Assembly: GCF_009664365.1 (NCBI RefSeq)
Contig: NZ_CP044310.1
Coordinates: 4,963,001-5,027,000, forward strand
DNA length: 64,000 nucleotides
From: Paenibacillus xylanilyticus
GTDB taxonomy: Bacteria > Bacillota > Bacilli > Paenibacillales > Paenibacillaceae
Reading direction: 5' to 3'
Part shown: piece after piece, positions 1-9,600 of the stretch
How positions within the stretch are numbered: the stretch's first letter is position 1
Layout: every line of letters begins with the position of its first letter
The notes under the pieces: model-generated
Told to the model about the DNA's origin: nothing
What the model saw: the letters and a program-made list of their open reading frames with translations, nothing else
Databases searched by the model: none
Program-made: the position numbers and the translations under genes

Positions 1-3000
1 AAAGGCTTTAGAGATCGTTACTTCAATCGTCATGTCAGATAGCGATTGATCTGCCCGAAGTTGGTCCGCTAAAGTTCCAATTGAGATTTGGCTCGCTGGT
101 AGCCTATATATAGCGAGCGGGGTAACCAGTTCCAAGACGGCAGATTGGTCCACCATTTTCTTAACGACATCACCTGTTAGCAGTCCCACAATGGAGTCTG
201 ATGACACATTAACAGGAATAGTCACTATAGCGTTCTGACCTTCTCTCGCCAGCCATTCTAGCAATTTCTTAGGATCCGGCGTAATGGTTGTAATGCTTCT
301 ATTTTCAACGACATTGGTTTCCAACTTGCCAATATTCTCTGACTTACCATTTATTATGACAGGAACTCCCGTTGGCTCCGGCTGAGGTGGGTCCACAGAT
401 GGCGTTCCGCCACCTTGAGAGCCACCCCCACTACCGTTATTCCCCGAATTTCCACCGCCACCTGAGCTACTGGAAGGATTCACAGTGAGAACCAAGTTCG
501 TTGTTGCTATCTCCCCGTCTCCATAAACAGCTGTAATGACGGAAGAATAGGTTCCTGCAGGCAATCCTACTACTGGTCGAACAGTCCACGTGTCGATACT
601 TTCACCCGCAGCAACATTTTCTCCACTTCCCTCAACCACAAATGTGCTGGGTTCACTTGAAGTAAGACTTTGGATGGTTGTATCGACCATTCCGGCATTC
701 GTAATGATTAATTTCTCTGCTGAAGGTTGTTCGTAACCAACCGTTACCGGTGCAAATAATGGAGCGACAATACTTAAAAAAGGTATCGTTTCTGAAATAT
801 CCTCAAACTCTGCACTAATAGTAACATCCCCGTTTGGCATGATGAAGACATCACCCGTTATCGGATAGTCCACAGAATTATAGGTATATTTTAGTGATCC
901 TATTTTCAATCTCTTCCCAAAATCCGGTAGGATGTTCAAACTAATTACGTTACCAGCTGGAGCATTAATAGGAGTAGCAGTAATCGTGCCATCTACCAGG
1001 TTGTTTATAGTTACGTTGTACAGTTTGATTTGAGTAACTACGTTAATTGTTGCACTGCCCGACTTCGTGCCATCCACTGTCGAGGTTGCGGTAATTGTAT
1101 ATGGACCTGGAGTGGCATTCGCTGCCACACTTACCAATCCATTCGCATCCACCGTGACATTGCCATTTGTGTCACTACTGCTCCACGTAACGGATTGCGA
1201 TGCTCCTCCAACGACATCCACCGTCGCTGTGAGCTGTTCCGTACCCCCTTGCACCACACTTGAGTTCGTTGGCGTCACGGTTACGCTGTTCACTGCCGGG
1301 GCAGACGTTACCGTCACCGTTGCACTGCCCGACTTCGTGCCATCCACTGTCGAGGTTGCGGTAATTGTATATGGACCTGGAGTGGCATTCGCTGCCACAC
1401 TTACCAATCCATTCGCATCCACCGTCACGTTTCCGTTTGTGTCACTACTGCTCCATGTAACGGTTTGCGCGGCTCCTCCAACGACATCCACCGTCGCTGT
1501 GAGCTGTTCCGTATCCCCTTGTACCACACTTGGGTTGGTTGGCGTCACGGTTACGCTGTTCACTGCCGGGGCCGAGGTTACCGTCACCGTTGCACTGCCC
1601 GACTTCGTGCCATCCACTGTCGAGGTTGCGGTAATCGTATATGGACCTGGAGTGGCATTCGCTGCCACACTTACCAATCCATTCGCATCCACCGTCACGT
1701 TTCCGTTTGTGTCACTACTGCTCCATGTAACGGTTTGCGCGGCTCCTCCAACGACATCCACCGTCGCTGTGAGCTGTTCCGTATCCCCTTGTACCACACT
1801 TGGGTTGGTTGGCGTCACGGTTACGCTGTTCACTGCCGGGGCCGAGGTTACCGTCACCGTTGCACTGCCCGACTTCGTGCCATCCACTGTCGAGGTTGCG
1901 GTAATCGTATATGGACCTGGAGTGGCATTCGCTGCCACACTTACCAATCCATTCGCATCCACCGTCACGTTTCCGTTTGTGTCACTACTGCTCCATGTAA
2001 CGGTTTGCGCGGCTCCTCCAACGACATCCACCGTCGCTGTGAGCTGTTCCGTACCCCCTTGTACCACACTTGGGTTGGTTGGCGTCACGGTTACACTGTT
2101 CACTGCCGGGGCAGACGTTACCGTAACCGTTGCACTGCCCGACTTCGTGCCATCCACTGTCGAGGTTGCGGTAATCGTATATGGACCTGGAGTGGCACTC
2201 GCTGCCACACTTACCAATCCATTCGCATCCACCGTCACATTGCCGCTCGTGTCACTACTGCTCCACGTAACGGATTGCGATGCTCCTCCAACGACATCCA
2301 CCGTCGCTGTGAGCTGTTCCGCACCCCCTTGTACCACACTTGGGTTGGTTGGCGTCACGGTTACACTGTTCACTGCCGGGGCAGACGTTACCGTCACCGT
2401 TGCACTGCCCGACTTCGTGCCATCCACTGTCGAGGTTGCGGTAATCGTATATGGACCTGGAGTGGCATTCGCTGCCACACTTACCAATCCATTCGCATCC
2501 ACCGTGACATTGCCATTTGTGTCACTACTGCTCCACGTAACGGATTGCGATGCTCCTCCAACGACATCCACCGTCGCTGTGAGCTGTTCCGTTCCCCCTT
2601 GTACCACACTTGGGTTGGTTGGCGTCACGGTTACGCTGTTCACTGCCGGGGCCGAGGTTACCGTCACCGTTGCACTGCCCGACTTCGTGCCATCCACTGT
2701 CGAGGTTGCGGTAATCGTATATGGACCTGGAGTGGCATTCGCTGCCACACTTACCAATCCATTCGCATCCACCGTGACATTGCCATTTGTGTCACTACTG
2801 CTCCACGTAACGGATTGCGATGCTCCTCCAACGACATCCACCGTCGCTGTGAGCTGTTCCGTTCCCCCTTGTACCACACTTGGGTTGGTTGGCGTCACGG
2901 TTACGCTGTTCACTGCCGGGGCCGAGGTTACCGTCACCGTTGCACTGCCCGACTTCGTGCCATCCACTGTCGAGGTTGCGGTAATCGTATATGGACCTGG

Positions 3001-4164
3001 AGTGGCATTCGCTGCCACACTTACCAATCCATTCCCATCCACCTTCACGTTTCCGTTTGTGTCACTACTGCTCCATGTAACGGTTTGCGCGGCTCCTCCG
3101 CTAACATCCACAGTGGCTGTGAGCTGTTCCGTACCCCCTTGCACCACACTTGAGTTGGTTGGCGTCACGGTTACACTGTTCACTTGTGGAGCAGGAGCAG
3201 ATTTTATGTGCCCATCATAAGTTTGACTGTCATAGCCTACTGCAACCGCTCGTCCCCCACCTATACTGATGTCAGCAAAATCAATTGCTGAGGAGCTATC
3301 ACTCCACTCCTCTACCCAGGCAACACCATTTAATGAGGTTGCAACTCTTTCATTTGTGCTAACAGTATAAAATTCCCCGGAATTATAGGTCACTGAAGCC
3401 AGACTAGTGTAGTTCGGTAATGTTGAAACACTCCAATTTTCTCCATCATTTGACACGTATGCCCGGCCACCTTCACCTACCGCTACAAAGGTACTGTTTC
3501 CATAGGCAATATCGAAAATAGCTTGACCTGGATTAGTCGTATAAACCTGAGTCCATACTAATCCATCAGTAGATCGGTAGATTTTGGATCCCTGTCCTTC
3601 GATCTGAGTTGTTGCAATAAACATACCGTTACCGTAAGTTAATCGATAAAAGTTAGGGATAGTATTATCCACATACACCACTTCTGGTGTCCCACTTCCT
3701 GTAAATGAATAAAGTTTATCTTGCCCCGCTAACACATAACGGTCGGTAACAGGGTTATAAGCAATATCATTAATATGCGTGCCTGCTAGAGATGGATTCA
3801 TAAGAGTCCATCCTGTAGTGGGATTACTTGTCTTATAAACTCCACTCGATCCGGTAATATACCACGTTGAATTTAAATATTTCAAATTAGTAGGTTCCAT
3901 GGCAATTCCAAGATAGCGATTATCCCAAGTCATGGAATCTGTCGATAGATGGTAATCTAAGAAATAACCTAACGACATAAATGTACCGTTTCCATATTCA
4001 ACTAGATATTGAAAACTTCCTGGTTCTTGATGCACATGACTCCAAGTAGCCGCATTCACTTTAGAAGATAAAATTCCACCACTAAATGAACTAATAAGTA
4101 ACACACTTGCCAATGCAATTCGGAGTAAACGATTTAAACTCCTTTTTCTCAGAAACAAAAACAT
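1..4164 (-). CDS. Secreted beta-propeller / bacterial Ig-like (Big_2) repeat surface protein, 3' end outside window
   Basis: The frame is open from an ATG at 4164 to the left edge of the window (1388 codons, no stop), so the gene is 3'-partial. An AAGGGGG ribosome binding site precedes the ATG. Residues 1 to about 38 form a signal peptide: a basic start (FLRKRSLNRLLR), a hydrophobic core and a cut near VNA-A. About 280 residues follow with repeated short blades (FVAVGEGG, VYKTSN, YRSTDG), like BNR/kelch-type propellers. Then come eight Big_2-like Ig domains of 90 residues each, a beta-rich module, a Ser/Gly/Pro linker and a domain beginning VPVIINGKSENIGKL. In Paenibacillus that type of domain usually precedes three SLH anchoring domains; SLH is inferred, not seen. 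Likely role: cell-wall-attached adhesin or sugar-binding surface protein. The gene is divergent from the collar operon. Confidence 0.85.
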   Translation of the reverse strand, partial: MFLFLRKRSLNRLLRIALASVLLISSFSGGILSSKVNAATWSHVHQEPGSFQYLVEYGNGTFMSLGYFLDYHLSTDSMTWDNRYLGIAMEPTNLKYLNSTWYITGSSGVYKTSNPTTGWTLMNPSLAGTHINDIAYNPVTDRYVLAGQDKLYSFTGSGTPEVVYVDNTIPNFYRLTYGNGMFIATTQIEGQGSKIYRSTDGLVWTQVYTTNPGQAIFDIAYGNSTFVAVGEGGRAYVSNDGENWSVSTLPNYTSLASVTYNSGEFYTVSTNERVATSLNGVAWVEEWSDSSSAIDFADISIGGGRAVAVGYDSQTYDGHIKSAPAPQVNSVTVTPTNSSVVQGGTEQLTATVDVSGGAAQTVTWSSSDTNGNVKVDGNGLVSVAANATPGPYTITATSTVDGTKSGSATVTVTSAPAVNSVTVTPTNPSVVQGGTEQLTATVDVVGGASQSVTWSSSDTNGNVTVDANGLVSVAANATPGPYTITATSTVDGTKSGSATVTVTSAPAVNSVTVTPTNPSVVQGGTEQLTATVDVVGGASQSVTWSSSDTNGNVTVDANGLVSVAANATPGPYTITATSTVDGTKSGSATVTVTSAPAVNSVTVTPTNPSVVQGGAEQLTATVDVVGGASQSVTWSSSDTSGNVTVDANGLVSVAASATPGPYTITATSTVDGTKSGSATVTVTSAPAVNSVTVTPTNPSVVQGGTEQLTATVDVVGGAAQTVTWSSSDTNGNVTVDANGLVSVAANATPGPYTITATSTVDGTKSGSATVTVTSAPAVNSVTVTPTNPSVVQGDTEQLTATVDVVGGAAQTVTWSSSDTNGNVTVDANGLVSVAANATPGPYTITATSTVDGTKSGSATVTVTSAPAVNSVTVTPTNPSVVQGDTEQLTATVDVVGGAAQTVTWSSSDTNGNVTVDANGLVSVAANATPGPYTITATSTVDGTKSGSATVTVTSAPAVNSVTVTPTNSSVVQGGTEQLTATVDVVGGASQSVTWSSSDTNGNVTVDANGLVSVAANATPGPYTITATSTVDGTKSGSATINVVTQIKLYNVTINNLVDGTITATPINAPAGNVISLNILPDFGKRLKIGSLKYTYNSVDYPITGDVFIMPNGDVTISAEFEDISETIPFLSIVAPLFAPVTVGYEQPSAEKLIITNAGMVDTTIQSLTSSEPSTFVVEGSGENVAAGESIDTWTVRPVVGLPAGTYSSVITAVYGDGEIATTNLVLTVNPSSSSGGGGNSGNNGSGGGSQGGGTPSVDPPQPEPTGVPVIINGKSENIGKLETNVVENRSITTITPDPKKLLEWLAREGQNAIVTIPVNVSSDSIVGLLTGDVVKKMVDQSAVLELVTPLAIYRLPASQISIGTLADQLRADQSLSDMTIEVTISKAF
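1051..3183 (-). repeat. Eight tandem 270-bp repeats encoding Big_2 Ig-like domains
   Basis: A 270-bp unit (90 codons, always in frame) recurs with landmarks at 1051, 1321, 1591, 1861, 2131, 2401, 2671 and 2941. Each unit encodes one Ig-like domain with the core VTVTPTN, GGTEQLTATV, VTWSSSDTNGNV and GPYTITATSTVDGTKSG. Two sequence classes alternate in blocks. Units at 1321, 1591 and 1861 are nearly identical, as are units at 2401 and 2671, which points to recent local duplication. The eighth unit (2941) is the most diverged and lies nearest the N-terminus of the protein. Confidence 0.95.
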
Positions 4165-4506
4165 GTCCGGCCCCCTTATACTAGATGAAATTAACAATGT
4201 TCATTCATTGCTTATCTATTTCCCGATGAAGTTTGTCGAATGATGAAATGGAAATTACTCTCATCATAAACGAGACTTTGATATAGGTAAATATAAAATT
4301 AGGGACTTTTTTCATAATACGAAAGACTTTTCACCCATTTTCTAACGTAAGTGGCATGTTTTTTGTGAAATTCGGTTATATTTTTTCGTCACTATTCGAT
4401 ATAAAACCGCAAAATTTTAGATGACATGCCTCCTGCCATCTGTTATAAACAAATTATGACAATCATGTCTAGCCACCACTCTGGCACAAGGGAGAGAGAA
4501 CTAAAA
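4165..4506. other. Divergent control region between the Ig-repeat gene and the collar operon
   Basis: This 342-bp A+T-rich stretch separates two divergent transcription units and must hold both promoters. I see several -10-like elements, such as TATATT near 4378 and GATATAAA near 4398, but no pair of boxes convincing enough to call. There is no terminator and no coding sequence beyond a possible 27-codon N-terminal extension of the acetyltransferase starting at 4426. Confidence 0.4.
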
Positions 4507-5019
4507 GTGATTGATACAGTTGCTGCAAAATCTGAAGATGAAGCGTTTTTGTTTCAATTGTATTCATTGAGCCGCCAAGACGAATTACAAAGTTGGAACT
4601 GGGGATTAGCAGAGCAGGAACAATTTTTACATATGCAATGGAGAGCTCAAACCATGTCATATGCTGCTTCTTACCCAGGTGCCAATCGAATGATCGTTCG
4701 TAAAAACGGTGTACCGGTTGGTCAAATGTATGTATTTGAAAAAGGGTCTGAATGGGTGCTTATTGATATTTCTCTACTTCCGGAGTATCGCAATCAAGGC
4801 ATAGGTACGAGTCTGATTTTGGATCTACAACACCAGGCAAATCGTGCCGGAGCAAGAATTCATTTAAGTGTACTTCCGATGAACAGAGCAACGAATCTGT
4901 ACCAGAAGCTTGACTTTTTTCCTGTACACAGCACAGGTTTACATCAGCTAATGGAATGGCATGCTTCGAAAACAAGTAAATCCGAACCAAAATTTAATGA
5001 GGTGAGAACAAATGAGTGA
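4507..5019 (+). CDS. GNAT family N-acetyltransferase of the tail-collar cassette
   Basis: This is an acetyl-CoA-dependent N-acetyltransferase fold of about 170 residues. The acetyl-CoA loop is visible as LPEYRNQGIGTSLI, followed by IHLSVLPMNRATNLYQKLDF, typical of GNAT motifs A and B. The frame is open back to an ATG at 4426, but that ATG has no ribosome binding site. A GTG at 4507 is preceded by GGGAGAG and starts right before the conserved region (VIDTVAAKSEDE), so I prefer it. The stop overlaps the first collar gene by 8 bp, indicating translational coupling. Substrate unknown; the constant linkage to collar genes suggests modification of those proteins or a small metabolite, which is inference. 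Confidence 0.8.
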   Translation: MIDTVAAKSEDEAFLFQLYSLSRQDELQSWNWGLAEQEQFLHMQWRAQTMSYAASYPGANRMIVRKNGVPVGQMYVFEKGSEWVLIDISLLPEYRNQGIGTSLILDLQHQANRAGARIHLSVLPMNRATNLYQKLDFFPVHSTGLHQLMEWHASKTSKSEPKFNEVRTNE

Positions 5020-5521
5020 AGCTTATTTAGGGGAAATTCGTATGTTTGCAGGAAACTTCGCTCCTCGAGGGTGGGCTTTGTGTAATGGACAAATTGTATC
5101 GATTGCTGAAAATGAAGCTCTGTTCGCTCTACTTGGGACCACATATGGCGGAGATGGCCAAACCACGTTTGCTTTGCCTGATTTGCAGGGCAGAGTTGCT
5201 GTACACCCAAGTACGACATATACTAGAGGCCAAAAATCAGGTAATGAGACAGTTACTCTGGTTTCCAATCAACTCCCTGCACACACACATTCAGTGTATA
5301 CAGCATCAGATACCTCAACAATTACCTCAACACCAAGTAATGCGACCTGGTTTAACTCACCACGAAAAATCTATTACACTACAGATAAAGCCACTACAGT
5401 GAATATGAATACTGCTTCTGTATCCACCGTTGGTGGAAATCAGGCTCATGACAATATGATGCCTTCAACCGTTATTTCGTTCATTATCTCTTTAGAGGGC
5501 TGGTTCCCCCCTCAACCCTAA
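5012..5521 (+). CDS. Phage tail collar domain protein, paralog 1 (microcystin-dependent-protein family)
   Basis: The 169-residue protein begins with the tail-collar signature (LGEIRMFAGNFAPRGWALCN, then GGDGQTTFALPDLQGR) at about residues 6-65. A variable Thr/Ser-rich middle follows, and a conserved end (GGNQAHDNMMPSTVISFIIS). Tail collar domains (PF07484 family) form the receptor-distal tip of phage short tail fibres, but stand-alone bacterial copies are common and their role is unknown. The ribosome binding site GAGGTGAG sits 6 nt before the ATG, inside the GNAT gene. No signal peptide or transmembrane segment. First of three paralogs in one operon. Confidence 0.88.
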   Translation: MSEAYLGEIRMFAGNFAPRGWALCNGQIVSIAENEALFALLGTTYGGDGQTTFALPDLQGRVAVHPSTTYTRGQKSGNETVTLVSNQLPAHTHSVYTASDTSTITSTPSNATWFNSPRKIYYTTDKATTVNMNTASVSTVGGNQAHDNMMPSTVISFIISLEGWFPPQP

Positions 5522-5551
5522 AAACGAATAAAAAATAGAGGAGGTCACCTC

Positions 5552-6049
5552 ATGTCAGAACCATTTTTGGGCGAGATCCGATTGTTCGCCAATAATTACG
5601 CCCCCCGAAACTGGATGTTTTGCGAAGGACAAATATTACAAATTAACAGCAATCAGGCTCTATATTCACTGCTCGGTAACGTATACGGCGGGGATGGTGT
5701 TACTACTTTTGCACTTCCTGATTATCGCGGGCGAGTACCTGTACATGTGTCTGCAACAATCCCGCTGGGTACTTCACAGGGTGAAGCATCACACACGCTA
5801 ACTATCAATGAAATGCCGATACATAACCATCAAGTGACAGCTTCTGATACTACTCCATCGGCAGCAACTCCTCTAAACAACGTTTGGGCAGCTGTCCCGA
5901 ACTCATTCGGATCTACCACTGGACAAGAAACCATGAATCCAGGAACTCTCTCGGTAGCCGGCGGGTCTCAACCTCATAACAATATGCAACCGTACACCGT
6001 TTTGAATTACGCCATTGCGGTTCAGGGAATTTTCCCTTCTCGCAACTAA
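5552..6049 (+). CDS. Phage tail collar domain protein, paralog 2
   Basis: The 165-residue paralog has the same layout as its neighbours: LGEIRLFANNYAPRNWMFCE at the start, GGDGVTTFALPDYRGRVPVH near residue 55, a divergent centre with MPIHNHQVTASD, and the end GGSQPHNNMQPYTVLNYAIA. It lies 30 bp after paralog 1 with its own GGAGG site, so it belongs to the same operon. The His-containing motif before the variable region (IHNHQV) is shared with the other two (PAHTHSV, PAHTHAP) and could bind metal, as in phage fibre tips; that is inference. Confidence 0.88.
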   Translation: MSEPFLGEIRLFANNYAPRNWMFCEGQILQINSNQALYSLLGNVYGGDGVTTFALPDYRGRVPVHVSATIPLGTSQGEASHTLTINEMPIHNHQVTASDTTPSAATPLNNVWAAVPNSFGSTTGQETMNPGTLSVAGGSQPHNNMQPYTVLNYAIAVQGIFPSRN

Positions 6050-6065
6050 TAAGGAGGAAAAGACT

Positions 6066-6602
6066 ATGGCTGATGCATATATTGGCGAAATCCGAATTTT
6101 CGCTGGAAATTTTGCCCCAAAAGGTTGGGCATTATGTAATGGTCAATTGATGTCTATTACGCAAAATACGGCTCTCTTTTCTATATTGGGTGTACAGTAT
6201 GGCGGAGACGGTAAAACAACTTTTGCTTTGCCCAATTTGATGGGTTCGGCTGTTATTCATCAAGGCACTGGAACAGGACTAACTCCTCGGACCGTTGGAC
6301 AAAAGGTTGGTGAAGCAGTGGTCACGTTACTTCAAACCGAAATCCCAGCTCATACCCATGCACCACAAGGCATTGTTGCGACGGGGAATCAAACATCACC
6401 AAAAGATGCGTACTGGGCACAAGCTGCCAAGCCTATTCCTACTGCGCCACAGCCTCCATTGTACAGTAACACTCCAACCACAGAGATGGCGGCAATGGCT
6501 TTAGGAGTAACTGGTTCATCTCAACCTCATAACAATATGCAACCTTTTATTGCACAGAGTTTTATTATTTGCTTGCAGGGTGAATTTCCTTCGCGTGGTT
6601 AA
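6066..6602 (+). CDS. Phage tail collar domain protein, paralog 3
   Basis: The 178-residue third paralog carries IGEIRIFAGNFAPKGWALCN, GGDGKTTFALPNLMG, PAHTHAP and SSQPHNNMQPFIAQSFIICL. The frame is open upstream to 6015 inside paralog 2, but the ATG at 6066 follows AAGGAGG at ideal spacing and aligns with the starts of the other paralogs. Its middle region is longer and Pro/Ala-rich (PIPTAPQPPLY). Last gene of the operon, followed directly by a terminator. Confidence 0.88.
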   Translation: MADAYIGEIRIFAGNFAPKGWALCNGQLMSITQNTALFSILGVQYGGDGKTTFALPNLMGSAVIHQGTGTGLTPRTVGQKVGEAVVTLLQTEIPAHTHAPQGIVATGNQTSPKDAYWAQAAKPIPTAPQPPLYSNTPTTEMAAMALGVTGSSQPHNNMQPFIAQSFIICLQGEFPSRG

Positions 6603-6622
6603 TCTTATATAGATATAATCAA

Positions 6623-6652
6623 AAGAGGCTGTCCATTAAGGACGCCTCTTTA
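6623..6652 (+). terminator. Intrinsic terminator of the collar operon
   Basis: The sequence AGAGGC-GTCC pairs with GGAC-GCCTCT around an ATTA loop, with one bulged T, and TTTATT follows. It sits 20 bp after the stop of paralog 3 and separates it from the convergent 1033-residue gene. Confidence 0.8.
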
Positions 6653-6690
6653 TTAACGTTCCGGGAAAACTTAATCCATTCCATATAAGA

Positions 6691-9600
6691 CTACAGCTCT
6701 ATCACAATTGAATCTGTTTGTACCGTTTCTGTTCCAGTACCCGGCAACCCAAACATTTCATTATCGGCGAACGTTTCAGAAATAAGTTTTTTCGCTGCAA
6801 AGGAGGTCAATTTTGTTCCTTGAGCTTTAGAAGCATAAGCCTCTGCCTTTCCCTGGAAGGTCATGACGATCTTTTTCACTTGGCTCAGATCTACTCCCTC
6901 ATTAAGCTTAATACCGCCTCGATCCTCTCCTGGTACCTCAATCGACCATACGGACAATAAACCTGGCATAATTCGGCTAGCCCCGTCGCCCACAGCACCA
7001 CCAGACTCATTGCGGATAAACTCCTTCGGTTCGATATCAGCTGCTGCACCTTGATCTGGAGTTACTTCATATTCATAGAAGCCATGGCTCTTGTTATGAA
7101 CAAAGTCAAAACGTTGGCCATAAGAATCCAGGAATGTTGAATGTCCAGAGTGAGTATATTCGATGTGAATGTCTCCAGCAGTATGCCGTGCACCTGGTAA
7201 TTGAATGTGACAGTCACTAACCATCATGTGAGCTTTACCTGCAATTTTCTCCCGAATAAGCTCATTATCTAATGTCAAAGGGAAGAAAGCTGCTCCGTGT
7301 TCTCTCAGCGTTTCAAACTGTTCTGGGAACGATGCTTCGTTGAATATAAACGTCACGTTCTTGAATGGTTGTACTGGATTCTCCGAAGCATTTAGCGCGT
7401 TTTTCAACTTAACCGTCACATCGGCATGGATACGACTGAGCTCAGCCACGTGGCTATCTTGAACAAATGGGAAGAGCTCCTGGCTCAGAACCATATAGCG
7501 ATACGCTTGGTACTCTTGATACAAGAAATCGGTTAATGCCAACTTTAAGCTGTTGTACAGATCGAAAATGTACGTATGGAACATCGGCAAGCTAGCATCC
7601 ACGTCATCACCCATCACTCGCTTGATTCGATCCTGATCCGCACGTCGTTGTTCCATTTCGGCTAATAGTTTTGCTTCTTCCAAATGTTTAGCTATCACGG
7701 ATTGTTTTTTGCGCTGATATTCTTCAACGACGTTAAGATATTGATTGAACGCCTTACGATATCCATCGACCTTATCTTTCGGCATTTGGTCATAAACGGG
7801 TTTTAACATCTCTTCAAATTTTCCACGTGACATGGCAAGCATGGATGAAGAATATCCGAAGGAATCACGTGCATCGTGCATTTGATTCATCAGAGTATAA
7901 ATTTCGATTCCATCTTTAATAATTGCGAGACCTGAAGAGGCAGCAGTAGTCACACTTTTAATAGATTTAGAGAGTTCTTCTTCTTTTTTCTTTTTTTCTT
8001 GTTCTACCGTTTTGGCATTTTTGAACGTATCGTCAATCACAATGGCCTTACCTGTATTCCAGTAGTTACTCATAGCTGACGCTATAGCACCACCTGTTTT
8101 GAGCGCCGTTAGGGCTGGAGTTACATTGGTCACCAGCGCTATGCCGTTCACCACCAAATCAAATGTAGCCTTCAGCGTGGACAAGGCAAGTTTACTACGC
8201 AGGGCTTCAACAAACTCTTCTGCTACCTTTTGAAGCGATCTCTCTTTTGAAAGGATATCTTCATAGAGCTTATCTGCTTCCACTTCCAAACGTGCCCGCT
8301 CTTTAATCGAATCTTGCCTTTGACCTTCTATATCATTGATTCGATTCACCGCAACTGATATGGCATCGTTTAAAACTTTCAATTGGCCTCGTTGGTCGTT
8401 CTCAGCTATGATGTAATCACGATATAATGTTTCAGCTTGTTGTGCAGAGTTAATCAGATTGACACCCAAGTCTTGATATTTATCTAAAGGCATCAGCGGT
8501 ACCCAGTTCCAAGGATGACCAAAATAGTCTAACCCTTGTCCCAACTGTGTAATAAGAATCATCGCTTTATTTCGTAGTGCTAGCCATTGAATGGAAGCGT
8601 CCAGCATATCGCTTTGGAATTCAGTATGGGTCTCTTGAGCTCGGACCTCGTTAAACCAAGACTCATTGGGTGTTGTTTGTTGCATCCAGTTTAGGAGGTT
8701 GGCTGCTTCTTCGAGTTTCTCCTCACTCCCCGAAAGATACGCTAACCCTGCCTTATGTAAGGTTAGTGTCTGGCGTTCAAATGAGGCACTTAAGGCAGTT
8801 TCTAAATTTACAGAAGAAAGACGCTTGTAAAGTTCCGGGTTAGCGATTCTCGCTCCGAAGAATTGATTATAGGCAATCTGAATAATGATGGATTCTGCCG
8901 GTTTACCGTCAATTCCATTATCCGCGCCAAGTCCAACTTTGCCGTCTACGCCATCCTTTCCACTAGCGGCTCGCTTCGTACTACTGCGCTTCGTAACACT
9001 TGATGTCCTTCCTACAGAGACTGTCTCCAGTTGAAGGCCACCTCTCCCCCCCGGATATCCAGTTCCTGCTTTTCCAGGTAAGGTTGGTGCTCCAGCGATT
9101 CCCGCTTGTGTTTCCATCGTTATTCGATGTTCTTCGCTTGAAACGACATAGGCAATAAATATATGACCCGCGTCTCCACCATTCCCCGAACGCCCCGCGT
9201 TACCTCCGTCACCACCATTACCTCCGTCGGTACCCGCTGTAGCATAGTCATTAAACCAGAAAATATGGGTTTCACCGTCTCTCCCATCATCCCCTGGGCG
9301 GCCATCCATTCCGTCCCCTCCGTCTTGTCCGCGACCCCCGTTACTACCATTTGCAGAAAGACGTAATTCTCCTTTTAAATCAAAACGTTCCGCAGTCAAC
9401 ACCAGGTGCCCAGCGGATATTCCATCTGCTCCGTTGGAACCGTCATGTCCTCTTCCGCCATCGTCTCCGCTTTTGATCGCTTTGAGGCCGGAATCAGCCT
9501 TCGGTTCATCCATAAAATCTTGATCCTTAAGAAGGGGTGATCCCGACGTACTAATGGAAATATCCCCATTGGAAGAAATAACTCTCGCATTTAGCGTTAG

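Noticed and set aside
1051..3183. CRISPR-like array
   Set aside because: The periodicity is 270 bp with no unique spacers, and the repeats are coding in one continuous frame.
1067..3220. Long plus-strand ORFs of 717 and 562 codons across the Ig repeats
   Set aside because: They are antisense to the repeat-encoding gene. Because the 270-bp unit is a multiple of three, any stop-free antisense frame in one unit stays open across all eight. They lack ribosome binding sites and have no family match.
4507..6602. Prophage remnant
   Set aside because: Tail-collar domains are present, but there are no integrase, capsid, terminase, portal, lysis or attachment-site sequences around them.
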